From: Bacteroidales bacterium
GTDB taxonomy: Bacteria; Bacteroidota; Bacteroidia; Bacteroidales; PUMT01
Assembly: GCA_007132225.1 (NCBI GenBank)
Contig: SLPB01000080.1
Span: 1 to 33,361, forward strand
DNA length: 33,361 bases
Direction of reading: 5' to 3'
How positions within the stretch are numbered: the stretch's first letter is position 1; every line of letters begins with the position of its first letter. The notes under the pieces are model-generated. The model saw only the letters and a program-made list of their open reading frames with translations. It was not told the origin of the DNA and did no database searches. Position numbers and translations under genes: made by a program. Below, piece after piece: positions 7,379-16,819 of the stretch.

Positions 7379-8863
7379 TCAATCCTTTATCTCCCACTCA
7401 AACCCGTCCTTTTTATCTTTAACCACAATGCCAAATCCGGCAAGCTCTTCACGAATACGGTCTGAGAGTTCAAAATCCTTCTTCTTCTTCACCTCAAGCC
7501 TGATGGTAAGCAGCAGGTTAACAAGATCAGAGGTAAGATCTCCAATTTCTTTGTCTTCCTCCTCCTCCTGGATGCCAAGTATGTCAAATACAAACAACCG
7601 GAAAACCTTCCTCAGTTTTTCCAGGTCGGGGGCAGTTATTGAATCGCTTCCCGTGTAAGCTGAGTTGATGAACCTTGAGGCATCAAAAAGATGGGCTATC
7701 AGTACTGGTGTGCCCAGATCATCGTTCATGGCCCTGAAGGCATCTTCTTCAAACTGGTCAACCCTGAAACTGCCGGCTTCACCAGGCTCCAGTTTATCCA
7801 GCACTTTAAGGGTGCTCATCAGCCTGATCAGTCCTTTCCGGGCAGCAGCCAGAGCCTCATTGGAAAAGTCGAGGGTGCTGCCGTAATGTGCCTGAAGCAT
7901 AAAAAACCTAATGGTCATTGGGCTATAGCTGCTCTCAAGTAGTTCATGACTGCCTGAGAAAAGTTCATCCAGGGTGATGAAATTGCCAAGGGACTTGCCC
8001 ATCTTCTGTCCGTTGATAGTAACCATGTTGTTATGCATCCAGTACCTGACTGCATCGCTGCCTCCTGCGGCAACCGACTGGGCCATTTCGCATTCATGGT
8101 GAGGAAAAAGAAGGTCCATCCCGCCTCCGTGTATATCAAACTGCTCGCCCAGGTATTTCTGGCTCATGGCGGAGCATTCAAGGTGCCAGCCCGGAAAGCC
8201 TTCGCCCCACTTTGAGGGCCAGCGCATTATATGAGAGGGATCAGCTTTTTTCCAAAGTGCAAAATCTACACTGTTACGTTTTTCATCACGGACACCCGGC
8301 TTTCCGGAATTGCTTATCAGGTCTTCAAGCACCCTTCCGGAAAGCCTCCCATAGTTATGATCCTTATGATATTTAAGCACATCGAAATAGAGAGATCCGT
8401 TTGCTTCGTATGCATAACCATTATCAAGGATCTTTTGAGCCATCATCTGCTGCTCTATAATATGTCCCGATGCCCTTGGCTCAATGGAAGGGGGGAGAAC
8501 ATTGAGGCGGTTCATTGCGTTATGGTAGCTGTTGGTATAGTGCTGCACCACCTCCATAGGCTCAAGCTTTTCAAGCCTGGCTCTTTTTTCAATCTTATCC
8601 TCACCCTCATCTGCATCACTTTCCAGATGCCCTACATCTGTAATATTTCTTACATATCGTGTCTTGTATCCAAGATGTTTGAGGTACCGGAAAAGAAGGT
8701 CGAAGGTAACCGCAGGACGGGCATGCCCAAGGTGAGGGTCTCCGTAAACAGTGGGGCCGCAGACATAAAGTCCGGCATGAGGCGGGTTCATGGCCTGAAA
8801 CAGCTCTTTTTTCCTGGTCAGGGTATTGAATATATAAAACTTGTTTTCCTGGTATTTACTCAT
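7379..8863 (-). CDS. cysS: Cysteinyl-tRNA synthetase
   Basis: A 494-residue class I aminoacyl-tRNA synthetase that charges tRNA-Cys. [16 protein letters not shown] holds the zinc ligand Cys35 and the HIGH motif as HLGH (44-47). The other zinc ligands are in WHLECSAMS and HHECEMAQ. The KMSKS loop is KMGKSLGNF. The C-terminal DALR-type helical region and short anticodon-binding tail ([14 protein letters not shown]) are complete and the length is normal. The stop lies 93 bp before the ispG start on the same strand, so the two are probably co-transcribed. Two short perfect palindromes occur in the 239-bp upstream spacer. Confidence 0.97.
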   Translation of the reverse strand: MSKYQENKFYIFNTLTRKKELFQAMNPPHAGLYVCGPTVYGDPHLGHARPAVTFDLLFRYLKHLGYKTRYVRNITDVGHLESDADEGEDKIEKRARLEKLEPMEVVQHYTNSYHNAMNRLNVLPPSIEPRASGHIIEQQMMAQKILDNGYAYEANGSLYFDVLKYHKDHNYGRLSGRVLEDLISNSGKPGVRDEKRNSVDFALWKKADPSHIMRWPSKWGEGFPGWHLECSAMSQKYLGEQFDIHGGGMDLLFPHHECEMAQSVAAGGSDAVRYWMHNNMVTINGQKMGKSLGNFITLDELFSGSHELLESSYSPMTIRFFMLQAHYGSTLDFSNEALAAARKGLIRLMSTLKVLDKLEPGEAGSFRVDQFEEDAFRAMNDDLGTPVLIAHLFDASRFINSAYTGSDSITAPDLEKLRKVFRLFVFDILGIQEEEEDKEIGDLTSDLVNLLLTIRLEVKKKKDFELSDRIREELAGFGIVVKDKKDGFEWEIKD

Positions 8864-8894
8864 TCAAATAAATAATTATCAACTGTTTTGTCAG

Positions 8895-8910
8895 CCTCAT
8901 CCTGATGAGG
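8895..8910. repeat. Short inverted repeat upstream of cysS
   Basis: cctcatc-ct-gatgagg is a perfect 7-bp palindrome with a 2-base centre, 32 bp upstream of the cysS start. It is a possible operator or leader hairpin; no known binding-site consensus is recognised. Confidence 0.4.
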
Positions 8911-9046
8911 ATTAATGATGATTCATTTACTGCAGACAAAAATAAGATAAAGATTATAAAGTTCATAGCATCCGGATTTGAGATCCTGATTTACTTGCAG
9001 GCATAACTGACATGCAATCCGATGATGATTTTGCACTTATCTTTAA

Positions 9047-9061
9047 TTGGCACAGTGCCAA
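9047..9061. repeat. Short palindrome between patatin-like gene and cysS
   Basis: ttggcac-a-gtgccaa is a perfect 7-bp inverted repeat with a single central base. It lies 42 bp beyond the stop of the patatin-like gene and about 185 bp upstream of cysS. There is no T-run, so it is not an obvious terminator. It resembles a symmetric repressor site in form only. Confidence 0.4.
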
Positions 9062-9102
9062 ACCGGAATGGTAATATTTCGCCCTGTTAAACGATATTCA
9101 CT

Positions 9103-9900
9103 TTATAGCTTCGCAGAACCGGATTTTCTCTTCTCCAGGATTTTTTTTGTATGCTGGTATCCGATATCAAACATCTCCCGGCCCCTGGACATATCCATTA
9201 ACCTGTAATTTTGCAATTCCTCAGGTTCAATGAACAGGTCGCATTCGTCCGCAGTTTCTTTAATTCTCGCCCCGATGCTGAGATGGAACGAACGTTCTAC
9301 AATTGCCATTGCGCTTTCGAGCTTATCTTCGGGGCCCGTATAATTTACGTGAACACCAATGATCTTCTTGCATTTATTTCTTAACGGTCTTACAGGCAGA
9401 TTATCCAGTATTCCTCCATCTGCATAGAGGTTATTTCCTATCTTAACAGGAGAAAAAAGTCCGGGCATGCTCGCGGAAGCTACAACCTTTTCAACAAGAT
9501 CTCCATTGTTGAAATATTCAACCTTACCCGAATTCAGATTAGCACAGGTGACGTAGAGCGGAATTTGCAGATCCTCAAATTTTTTGGCTTTCAAATTTTT
9601 CTCCAGGGAAGATTTGAGACCTGACATTTTTAACAGGCCAACCTTATCGAAGGTAATTCCCATATATGAAAGCATACGTTTTCCTAAAAAAATCTCTAGC
9701 AACTCTTCAGGATCATGACCGTCAGCCAGCAAGGCTCCGGTGATGGCTCCAATACTTGTTCCTGAAATGCAATCAGGACGAATATCCTTTTCATAAAGGG
9801 CTTTCACAACTCCAAGATGAGTAATGCCCCGTGCCGCTCCTCCACTCAGGGCCAACCCGATTTTAAAGGATCTTCGCGTATTAAAAACATTAAATCTCAT
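9103..9900 (-). CDS. Patatin-like phospholipase (RssA/YlbK-like)
   Basis: A 265-residue Ser-Asp dyad acyl hydrolase. The oxyanion-hole motif GGAARG is at 20-25, the nucleophile elbow GTSIG at 47-51 with Ser49, and the catalytic aspartate Asp161 in ADGGILDNLP. No signal peptide or membrane segment is seen, so it is probably cytosolic or loosely membrane-associated, acting on phospholipid or lysolipid acyl chains. Length and motifs match the small bacterial patatins rather than the outer-membrane PlpD type. It is divergently transcribed from rnr across a 197-bp spacer and lies upstream of cysS on the same strand, separated by 239 bp with palindromes. The physiological substrate is unknown. Confidence 0.9.
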   Translation of the reverse strand: MRFNVFNTRRSFKIGLALSGGAARGITHLGVVKALYEKDIRPDCISGTSIGAITGALLADGHDPEELLEIFLGKRMLSYMGITFDKVGLLKMSGLKSSLEKNLKAKKFEDLQIPLYVTCANLNSGKVEYFNNGDLVEKVVASASMPGLFSPVKIGNNLYADGGILDNLPVRPLRNKCKKIIGVHVNYTGPEDKLESAMAIVERSFHLSIGARIKETADECDLFIEPEELQNYRLMDMSRGREMFDIGYQHTKKILEKRKSGSAKL

Positions 9901-9920
9901 TATTGGTAAATTAATTGAGT

Positions 9921-9928
9921 TAACTTTG
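9921..9928 (+). promoter_or_regulatory. Possible -7 box upstream of rnr
   Basis: TAACTTTG matches the Bacteroidetes -7 consensus TAnnTTTG in the divergent spacer between the patatin-like gene and rnr. No good TTTG -33 element stands about 20 bp upstream, and the rnr start is 170 bp away, so the assignment is weak. Confidence 0.3.
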
Positions 9929-10097
9929 CATGATACAAATAATCAGGCCCATTTTCTACTCCCTGCAAATAAAATAACACCCAAGGCCCCACAATCAAAA
10001 TTAACAATCTATTTTCATTTACTCATATCATTTTTTATTACTTTTATTAATTAATTCCATAAATGCAGGATTATCCTGTTATTATTAAAATATTATT

Positions 10098-12296
10098 ATG
10101 CCGAAAAAGAAAAAAATAAACAAAAATACCACTAGCTACAATAAACATAGTTTCACCCGGGCCATAATGGGTGTCTTTGGCAACCATCCCAACAAGACCT
10201 TCAACTATAAGCAAATTGCGCGTTATCTTCAAATCCGCGACAGCCAGACAAAAAAAATGATCATCCCAATTCTTGAAGAACTTTCTGAAAAGGAAGAACT
10301 GGAGGAGGTTTATACCGGGAAGTTTAAACTTAAATCAACAGAGGGACATATTGTAGGGGTAGTGGAGATGAAATCGAACGGTACTGCCTACATAGTGTCC
10401 GAGGATTTTCCCGATGATGTTTTTGTAAATGAGGTCAACCTTAACCATGCCCTTAACGGCGATATAGTAAAAGTTTACTGTTATGCCATGAGCCGTAAAA
10501 AACTCATCGAAGGGGAGGTGGTGGAAATCCTTAAAAGATCGCGTGAAACCTTTGTGGGAACTTTACAGGTCTCAAAAAGTTTTGCCTTTCTTGTTGCAGA
10601 TGCCAGGGTGCTTCCCTATGACCTTTTCATTCCGCTGAAAAAGCTAAACGGGGCTGTTGACGGCGACAAGGTGATAGCACGTATCACCGAATGGCCTCAA
10701 AATGTTAAAAACCCGGTTGGTGAAATAGTTGAAGTGCTGGGTAAAAAAGGTGAGCACGAAACAGAGATGCATGCCATACTGGCTGAATATGGCTTGCCTT
10801 TTGCCTTCCCTGAAGATGTCGAACAGGCCGCAGAAGAAATTCCTGATATAATAACTAGTGAAGAAATAAAAAAAAGGAAAGATTTCCGGAAAACAACAAC
10901 ATTTACTATTGATCCTGCAGACGCGAAAGATTTTGATGATGCCCTGTCATTAAGGGATCTTGGTGATGGAAACTGGGAAGTGGGAATACATATAGCCGAT
11001 GTCACACACTATGTCCACCCCGGGAGTGTTCTCGATAATGAAGCATTCGACAGGGGGACCTCTGTCTACCTGGTGGACAGGGTAGTTCCCATGCTGCCTG
11101 AACGGCTGTCAAATAAAGTTTGCTCACTACGGCCAGAAGAAGATAAACTCTGCTATTCTGCAGTGTTTAAGATGGACAAAAAGGCAAACGTAATTGGTGA
11201 ATGGTTCGGAAGAACTGTTATTCGCTCCAACAGGCGTTTTAGCTATGAGGAGGCACAAAAGGTAATTGACACGGGCCAGGGAGATATGAACAAAGAGATA
11301 TTACTGCTTCATGAACTTGCTTCAATATTGCGTACAGAGCGTTTTAAACACGGGGCAATAGGTTTTGAGAAAACCGAAGTTAAGTTCAATCTTGACAAAG
11401 AGGGGAAACCACTGGGTGTCTATTTTAAAGAGATGGACTCAGCAAATCATCTGATAGAGGAATTTATGCTGCTGGCCAACAAAAGGGTGGCCGAATTTGC
11501 CGGACATTCAGGCAACACAGGAACAGATGACACAGGGAAAGGGGAAATGGACAAAAAATCAAAGAAGACAAAAGGCAAAACATTTATTTACCGTATCCAT
11601 GACAAGCCGAAGGCAGATAAGCTGGAAACTTTTTCGAAATTCGTCAGAAAATTTGGATATGACCTGAAAACAACCAGCAACAAGGCAATTTCCTCTTCCA
11701 TGAACAAGCTTTTGGAGCAGGTTCGCGGCAAAACTGAGCAGGATCTTATAGAAACCCTTGCAGTAAGAAGCATGGCCAAAGCAGTATATTCAACCAAGAA
11801 TATCGGGCACTACGGTCTAGGCTTTGATTTTTATTCGCATTTCACCTCTCCCATCAGGAGGTATCCTGATATGCTGGTTCATCGTTTTATGACGCACTAC
11901 CTTGAAAAAGGAGCTTCTAAAAGTGTAAAGAAATACGAACCCATGTGTGAGCATGCCTCTGAACGTGAGCAGCTTGCCGTAAATGCAGAAAGGGCTTCAA
12001 TAAAATACAAGCAGGTGGAATTCATGAGTGATAAACTGGGACAGGAGTTTAAGGGAATAATATCAGGTGTTACAGAATGGGGACTCTACGTGGAAATAGT
12101 TGAAAATAAATGCGAGGGGTTACTTCATATAAGAAACATGGGGGATGATTTTTACGAATTGGATGAGGATAATTACTGCCTTACCGGAAGGCGGAACAAG
12201 AAGCGATTCCAGCTTGGTGACACCATAATGGTGAAGATTTCACGGGCAAACCTTGAAAAAAAGCAGCTTGACTTTATGCCCGCAGAAACCGAATAA
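10098..12296 (+). CDS. rnr: Ribonuclease R (RNase II/RNB family 3'-5' exoribonuclease)
   Basis: A 732-residue processive 3'-5' exoribonuclease that degrades structured RNA. A basic N-terminal tail (PKKKKINKN) leads into a winged-helix region (about 15-80). Two cold-shock OB domains follow (about 85-220), then the RNB domain, whose active site TIDPADAKDFDDA contains Asp272, Asp278, Asp280 and Asp281. The RNB end shows HFTSPIRRYPDMLVHR. The C-terminal S1 domain starts near GQEFKGIISGVTEWGLYVEI. A short Lys/Gly/Asp-rich insert (NTGTDDTGKGEMDKKSKKTKG, roughly 475-495) interrupts the RNB domain. The protein ends soon after S1 without the long lysine tail of E. coli RNase R. The gene looks monocistronic. 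Confidence 0.96.
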   Translation: MPKKKKINKNTTSYNKHSFTRAIMGVFGNHPNKTFNYKQIARYLQIRDSQTKKMIIPILEELSEKEELEEVYTGKFKLKSTEGHIVGVVEMKSNGTAYIVSEDFPDDVFVNEVNLNHALNGDIVKVYCYAMSRKKLIEGEVVEILKRSRETFVGTLQVSKSFAFLVADARVLPYDLFIPLKKLNGAVDGDKVIARITEWPQNVKNPVGEIVEVLGKKGEHETEMHAILAEYGLPFAFPEDVEQAAEEIPDIITSEEIKKRKDFRKTTTFTIDPADAKDFDDALSLRDLGDGNWEVGIHIADVTHYVHPGSVLDNEAFDRGTSVYLVDRVVPMLPERLSNKVCSLRPEEDKLCYSAVFKMDKKANVIGEWFGRTVIRSNRRFSYEEAQKVIDTGQGDMNKEILLLHELASILRTERFKHGAIGFEKTEVKFNLDKEGKPLGVYFKEMDSANHLIEEFMLLANKRVAEFAGHSGNTGTDDTGKGEMDKKSKKTKGKTFIYRIHDKPKADKLETFSKFVRKFGYDLKTTSNKAISSSMNKLLEQVRGKTEQDLIETLAVRSMAKAVYSTKNIGHYGLGFDFYSHFTSPIRRYPDMLVHRFMTHYLEKGASKSVKKYEPMCEHASEREQLAVNAERASIKYKQVEFMSDKLGQEFKGIISGVTEWGLYVEIVENKCEGLLHIRNMGDDFYELDEDNYCLTGRRNKKRFQLGDTIMVKISRANLEKKQLDFMPAETE

Positions 12297-12377
12297 ATTT
12301 GAACCTGACCTTTTTTATTGTATTTTTAACAACCAGATTCAATTCCATCTTTAATAACAAGCTTTAGCTGACAGAAT

Positions 12378-12385
12378 TATTTTTG
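12378..12385 (+). promoter_or_regulatory. Possible -7 box for the TetR gene
   Basis: TATTTTTG matches the Bacteroidetes -7 box TAnnTTTG, about 48 bp upstream of the TetR-family start. No convincing TTTG -33 element lies 17-23 bp upstream. Confidence 0.35.
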
Positions 12386-12432
12386 CATTACCTTAACATG
12401 TTCTGACTTCTATAAACCTGGTTTACTAATAC

Positions 12433-13017
12433 ATGATAAAGAAGGACAAAAAAAGAGAGGCTATCATTACAGCGGCGGGAATAGTATTCGGACGACATGG
12501 TTTTAAAGAGGCCAGAATGGAAACTGTTGCAAAGGAAGCCGGGATGGGAAAAAGTTCCCTCTATTACTATTTTATAAGCAAAGAAGAACTCTTTGAAGCA
12601 GTAGTGGAGAGGGAGGCTGAATTCCTTAAAAGTGAAATTATTAAAGCCACCAAAGATATTTTCGATCCATATAAGAGGATGAAGGTTTATGTAATCTCCC
12701 GGATGAAAGCCTTCAATGAATCCATTAATCTCTACACTGCCGTAAAAACCAATTACCTTGACCACCTTCCTTTTATTAATAAGGTCCGCACCAAATATGA
12801 CAAGGAAGAGCTGAAGATGGTAGAAAGTATTCTTAAGGACGGTGTAAGGAGTAACCGTTTTAAACTTGTAAACACTGAACTTGCTACCATTGCTATTGTT
12901 ACAGCTATTAAGGGACTGGAATACACTATTGTAATACAAAAAGGCGAGTACAAACTTGAACAACAAGTCGAACAGTTATTGATGTTTCTTTTCTATGGTA
13001 TTGTAAAGAGGCACTGA
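12433..13017 (+). CDS. TetR/AcrR-family transcriptional regulator
   Basis: A 194-residue one-component repressor. Residues 4-55 form the TetR helix-turn-helix: KREAIITAAGIVFGRHGFKE, then TVAKEAGMGKSSLYYYFISKEELF, with the typical GxxSLYYYFxxKEEL recognition helix. The rest is an all-helical ligand/dimerisation domain with no recognisable subfamily. Regulators of this type control efflux, lipid or stress genes. No efflux gene is adjacent: the upstream neighbour is rnr and the convergent downstream gene (16 bp away) is an exported nitroreductase-like protein. The target may be itself or distant genes. Confidence 0.9.
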   Translation: MIKKDKKREAIITAAGIVFGRHGFKEARMETVAKEAGMGKSSLYYYFISKEELFEAVVEREAEFLKSEIIKATKDIFDPYKRMKVYVISRMKAFNESINLYTAVKTNYLDHLPFINKVRTKYDKEELKMVESILKDGVRSNRFKLVNTELATIAIVTAIKGLEYTIVIQKGEYKLEQQVEQLLMFLFYGIVKRH

Positions 13018-13033
13018 AGCCTTCAAATGCAAA

Positions 13034-13672
13034 TTATTTTGGATATCCAACAGTCTGACCAAGAATAACATGCTGGGTTGATCCAAGCTCCAGTACCTCG
13101 CGCAGTTTATCCCTGTCGACCAGCCCCCTGACCACTGTGGCTAATCCTTCAGATGCGCAAAACAGGTAAACATTCTGGGAAATGTATCCGACATCAGCTG
13201 CTGTGTAAAACTCGCGGTTTTCAGGATCAAAACCAGCCATGCGCGCATGATCGGCAACAAAGATCAGATTCAACGGGGCCGTTGGAACAAAATCCTGTCT
13301 GCCGGCATACTCACGTAAATCTTCGTTTCCCAGCCTGATCAGCACGTGATCATTATGTTCATAAACATACCATCCGTCAGCCATGATCAGGTATATATCA
13401 AACTCCTGTACGTTTCTGGCTGAGGGGGCAGTGCGTCGGCCATCCTCCCTGTTGATGCCGTAAGCTGCCCACAGGAGATTAGAAAGAGTCTGCATGCTAA
13501 GTTCCCTGTTACTGTAGGTGCGTATACTCTGGCGTTTATCCAGGGCTTCAAACAGAGGCATACCACCGGTCCTTTGGGGATCAGGAAGTGGAATGGTTTC
13601 AACACTCTGGGCTGACAGGCTGCCTAAAATAATGAGTGCTGTAATTCCAATTCCAATAAATCTTTTTTGCAT
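13034..13672 (-). CDS. Exported nitroreductase-like (SagB/ThcOx-type) flavoprotein
   Basis: A 212-residue nitroreductase-fold protein with a signal peptide (MQKRFIGIGITALIILGSLSAQS, cleavage likely after SAQ). The FMN-site segment RQSIRTYSNREL has the R-x-S-x-R pattern of the family. The next segment, LSNLLWAAYGINREDGRRTAPSARN, is the TAPSARN type typical of SagB/ThcOx-like dehydrogenases. The C-terminal VILGQTVGYP is also typical. Known relatives reduce nitro groups or oxidise azolines using FMN and NAD(P)H; an exported form would need another electron source. The substrate is unknown. It is convergent with the TetR gene. A TAAATTTG box lies upstream on the minus strand (13725-13732) but without a clear -33 element. 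Confidence 0.85.
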   Translation of the reverse strand: MQKRFIGIGITALIILGSLSAQSVETIPLPDPQRTGGMPLFEALDKRQSIRTYSNRELSMQTLSNLLWAAYGINREDGRRTAPSARNVQEFDIYLIMADGWYVYEHNDHVLIRLGNEDLREYAGRQDFVPTAPLNLIFVADHARMAGFDPENREFYTAADVGYISQNVYLFCASEGLATVVRGLVDRDKLREVLELGSTQHVILGQTVGYPK

Positions 13673-13892
13673 AATTTAAATTTTTAGATTGAACCTCTTC
13701 TGCAATTTATATGTTTGTATTAAACAAATTTAATCAAAATAGTACCGAATATTTTAATAATAGTATTTTTAATATAAAATTTCAAACTTTTGACTGAATC
13801 CTCTCTTTATATACGGGGTTCAATATCGAAGTAATTATTCAAACCTGAAATTCACACTAATGCCAACAAAAACATTACCCTAATCCCTTAAA

Positions 13893-15050
13893 ATGCGTAC
13901 AATAAATTTCATAATATTCTATACTGTAGTACTCACGGTTTATTTGCTGGTTAATTATTATATTTTTTCCCGCGGATGGCAGTCCCTGTCCTCAGGATCA
14001 AAAGGTAGAACCATCTATCTTGTACTGTTTCTTTTTCTTTCGCTCTCATATATAGCGGGGCGTATACTTGAGAGGTTCTGGCTGGGGCCGCCAACAAATT
14101 TTTTGGTATGGTCCGGGTCATTCTGGCTTGGAGCAATGCTCTATTTCACCCTGATACTTGTAATCATTGATATAATGAGACTTGCAAATATGGCCCTGCC
14201 GGTTATCCCTTCAGCCTGGCTTATCAACGCAGAAAATACCAGAATGGTTTTATTCAAAACCATTACCCCGGCAGTTTTTATTATTATCATGGTTGCCCAT
14301 ATCAATACATGGTTTACGAAAATAAACCATATTGACATTACCATTGATGGCAGGAACAGCCAAATGAATAGTGTCAGTCTGGTCCTGGTTTCGGATATAC
14401 ATCTGGGCAGCCTGACACCCAAAAACAGGATTAGCAGGATAGTAGGGGAAATAAACTCCCTTGAGCCTGATATTATAGTCCTTGCCGGGGATATTCTCGA
14501 CGAGGATCTGGGACCCGTTTTACACCGCGACCTTGGCAGCGCCATAAAAAACCTGTATGCCCCCCTTGGAGTTTACGGAATAACTGGAAATCATGAATAT
14601 ATCGGTGGAGTGGATAAGGCCACAGAATACCTCACCAGTCATGGTATTAAACTTATCCGCGACAGCGTGGTGAAAATAAATAACAGCTTTTACCTTGCAG
14701 GCAGGGAAGATGTAAGCATCAACATGTTTTCAGACAAAACAAGAAAGAGTGCTAAAGAGCTTTTGAAAAACACCGGAGATGATCTGCCCGTTATACTACT
14801 TGATCACCAGCCCTTTAACCTGGAGAAAGCTGCAGCAGCCGGTGCTGATCTTCAGCTTTCGGGTCACACTCATCACGGACAAGTGTGGCCGATTAATTTT
14901 ATTACCCGGGCGGTTTATGATATCAGCAGGGGTTACGGTGAGGTTGACGGGATGCAGGTATATGTCTCAAACGGCATAGGTACATGGGGGCCGCCCATGA
15001 GACTGGGCAGCAGGCCTGAGATAGTAAATTTAAAAATTCATTTCAAATAG
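13893..15050 (+). CDS. Membrane-anchored metallophosphoesterase (YkuE/YaeI-like)
   Basis: A 385-residue protein with four predicted transmembrane helices in the first 140 residues (about 5-25, 40-58, 75-95 and 118-138), followed by a calcineurin-like phosphoesterase domain. The dimetal ligands are in VSDIHLG (Asp168, His170), LAGDILDE (Asp200), TGNHEY (Asn233, His234), LDHQP and LSGHTHHGQ. This matches the YkuE/YaeI group, which hydrolyses phosphodiester or pyrophosphate bonds, in some members of UDP-diacylglucosamine. The catalytic domain orientation is uncertain. The C-terminus VSNGIGTWGPPMRLGSRPEI is the usual family ending. It is flanked by 200-bp spacers, so probably monocistronic. Confidence 0.92.
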   Translation: MRTINFIIFYTVVLTVYLLVNYYIFSRGWQSLSSGSKGRTIYLVLFLFLSLSYIAGRILERFWLGPPTNFLVWSGSFWLGAMLYFTLILVIIDIMRLANMALPVIPSAWLINAENTRMVLFKTITPAVFIIIMVAHINTWFTKINHIDITIDGRNSQMNSVSLVLVSDIHLGSLTPKNRISRIVGEINSLEPDIIVLAGDILDEDLGPVLHRDLGSAIKNLYAPLGVYGITGNHEYIGGVDKATEYLTSHGIKLIRDSVVKINNSFYLAGREDVSINMFSDKTRKSAKELLKNTGDDLPVILLDHQPFNLEKAAAAGADLQLSGHTHHGQVWPINFITRAVYDISRGYGEVDGMQVYVSNGIGTWGPPMRLGSRPEIVNLKIHFK

Positions 15051-15257
15051 CACCCGGCCATTCTGTAACTCAAATTATTTATCCCTCAACTTTTTATTAA
15101 ATTGCGAACTAAAATCCAAAATTTATTTCACTGATCATTTATAAACTACAGCACAACCCGTAAAATATTAATTCCCAAAGATCCTCCGTTATAATAACAA
15201 ACTTCGCAATGGCAGGAACTGCAATAGAAGGAAGGAATGTGTCGACATAAAGTTATC

Positions 15258-16733
15258 ATGAAAACTGAATATCTAAAAGTGGTAATAACCGCACTGATTA
15301 TGACAATAAGCATTGGCACAGTAAATTGTAAAGGAAAGAAAACCTCCGGTCAAATCTTTAAGCTTCCCCGGGAATTTATATTTAAGGAGCAAACACCGGA
15401 CTTTGATGCAGAAATTTTTAAGCACCGGCGGGAAAGATTAATGGCTAAAGTAAAAGGAGATGTTTCCATTATTTCGGCAGGGACAGAGAATGATTTTATC
15501 TACCTGACCGGCCTTTCAAGTGAAAAGCATGCCATAACAATTATTGACCCTTCATCCGCTAATCCCTTCACCCTGTTTGTTCTACCCAGGGAACCAATGG
15601 CTACTTTATGGGATGGAGAAAGGCATGGAGTTGAAGGTGTTGTTAAAAAATTTAAAGCAGATACGGCTTATACCGTGGATAAATTTGATAAAAAACTTGC
15701 AGAACTAATCAGGGAAAACAGATCATTGTCCATACACAGCGGCGACAAGGTATTGCAGGGAAAAATAAAAAAATTATCAGGCAACATCTCCGGGCATGTT
15801 CACACTGACCTTGCACCGGTAATTCACGAAATGAGAGTTATAAAGGATGACTGGGAAATTGCACAGTTAAAAAAAGCCGTTGAGGTTACCTGTCTGGCAC
15901 AAAAAAGAGTGCTGCAGACAGTAAAGCCGGAGCAAAAGGAATATGATGTACAGGCAGAAATAGAATATGTTTTCAAAAAAAACGGGCTTGCCCCTGGTTT
16001 TTCATCCATCACAGGATCAGGCCCGAACGCAGCAATATTGCATTATGTCCATAATGACCGTACCTTGCAGGATGGAGATCTTTTACTTATGGATGTTGGT
16101 GCTGAAGCCCGGGGCTATTCTGCCGATGTTACCAGAACAATTCCTGTGAACGGAAAATTTAATGATAAGCAAAGAGAACTCTATTCACTGGTGCTAAAGG
16201 CCAATCAGGAGGCTATAAAAAAAATGGTTCCCGGCAACCGGATACTGGATTGTCATCACAGGGCAACTGAAATAATTGTCAGGGGGCTTTATGACATAGG
16301 GCTTATTACCGATACCACCTCCTGGTGGCAAAAACGTTTTTACATTCACTACCGTAACAATCATTATATCGGATTACATGTTCATGATGTTGGAAGCTAC
16401 GGTGATTTTGATGAAACGGACCGTGATTCCTATATCCTGAATCCGGAGATCAGGGGCAGGAAGCTGTTGCCGGGCATGGTAATGACCATTGAACCCGGCA
16501 TTTACCTTTTAGCTGACAGGCTTGAGCATCTTCACGGACTATTTGGTGACAGGGCCACTGCCGAAGAACTTGATGCTTTCGCGGAAAAAATCAGGCCGGT
16601 ATATGAAAAATACGCCGGTATCGGAATAAGGATAGAAGATGATGTGCTGATTACAGAAGATGGAAACATTGTGCTTTCCGAAAATGCCCCCAAAACCATT
16701 GAAGAAATTGAAGCTGCGATGAACAGAAAATAA
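15258..16733 (+). CDS. Aminopeptidase P family (M24B) metallopeptidase, predicted lipoprotein
   Basis: A 491-residue Xaa-Pro aminopeptidase homologue with an N-terminal creatinase-like domain and a C-terminal pita-bread M24 domain. Numbered from ATG 15258, the dimetal ligands are Asp279 (LMDVGAE), Asp290 (SADVTRT), His369 (NNHYIGL), Glu412 (TIEPGIYL) and Glu460 (RIEDDVL). The catalytic-type His376 is in HVHDVG. Starting at 15258 gives a basic-hydrophobic leader ending TVNC with Cys24, a plausible loose Bacteroidetes lipobox, so it may be a periplasm-facing lipoprotein. An in-frame ATG at 15237 would add seven polar residues. It removes N-terminal residues preceding proline. It has no clear operon partner: the SiaC-like gene starts 86 bp downstream. 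Confidence 0.92.
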   Translation: MKTEYLKVVITALIMTISIGTVNCKGKKTSGQIFKLPREFIFKEQTPDFDAEIFKHRRERLMAKVKGDVSIISAGTENDFIYLTGLSSEKHAITIIDPSSANPFTLFVLPREPMATLWDGERHGVEGVVKKFKADTAYTVDKFDKKLAELIRENRSLSIHSGDKVLQGKIKKLSGNISGHVHTDLAPVIHEMRVIKDDWEIAQLKKAVEVTCLAQKRVLQTVKPEQKEYDVQAEIEYVFKKNGLAPGFSSITGSGPNAAILHYVHNDRTLQDGDLLLMDVGAEARGYSADVTRTIPVNGKFNDKQRELYSLVLKANQEAIKKMVPGNRILDCHHRATEIIVRGLYDIGLITDTTSWWQKRFYIHYRNNHYIGLHVHDVGSYGDFDETDRDSYILNPEIRGRKLLPGMVMTIEPGIYLLADRLEHLHGLFGDRATAEELDAFAEKIRPVYEKYAGIGIRIEDDVLITEDGNIVLSENAPKTIEEIEAAMNRK

Positions 16734-16819
16734 GAGATGTAACCGAACAGGTATTTTAACGTATAAAAAAAAGTATCTGAAACAAGAAAGAGTTACTTTA
16801 ATAATTCATCCTGCTTTAA

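Noticed and set aside
8231-8875. 214-codon plus-strand ORF
   Set aside because: It is entirely antisense to the well-supported cysS gene and has no domain of its own.
12388-12966. 192-codon minus-strand ORF
   Set aside because: It is antisense to the TetR gene, whose helix-turn-helix is unmistakable.
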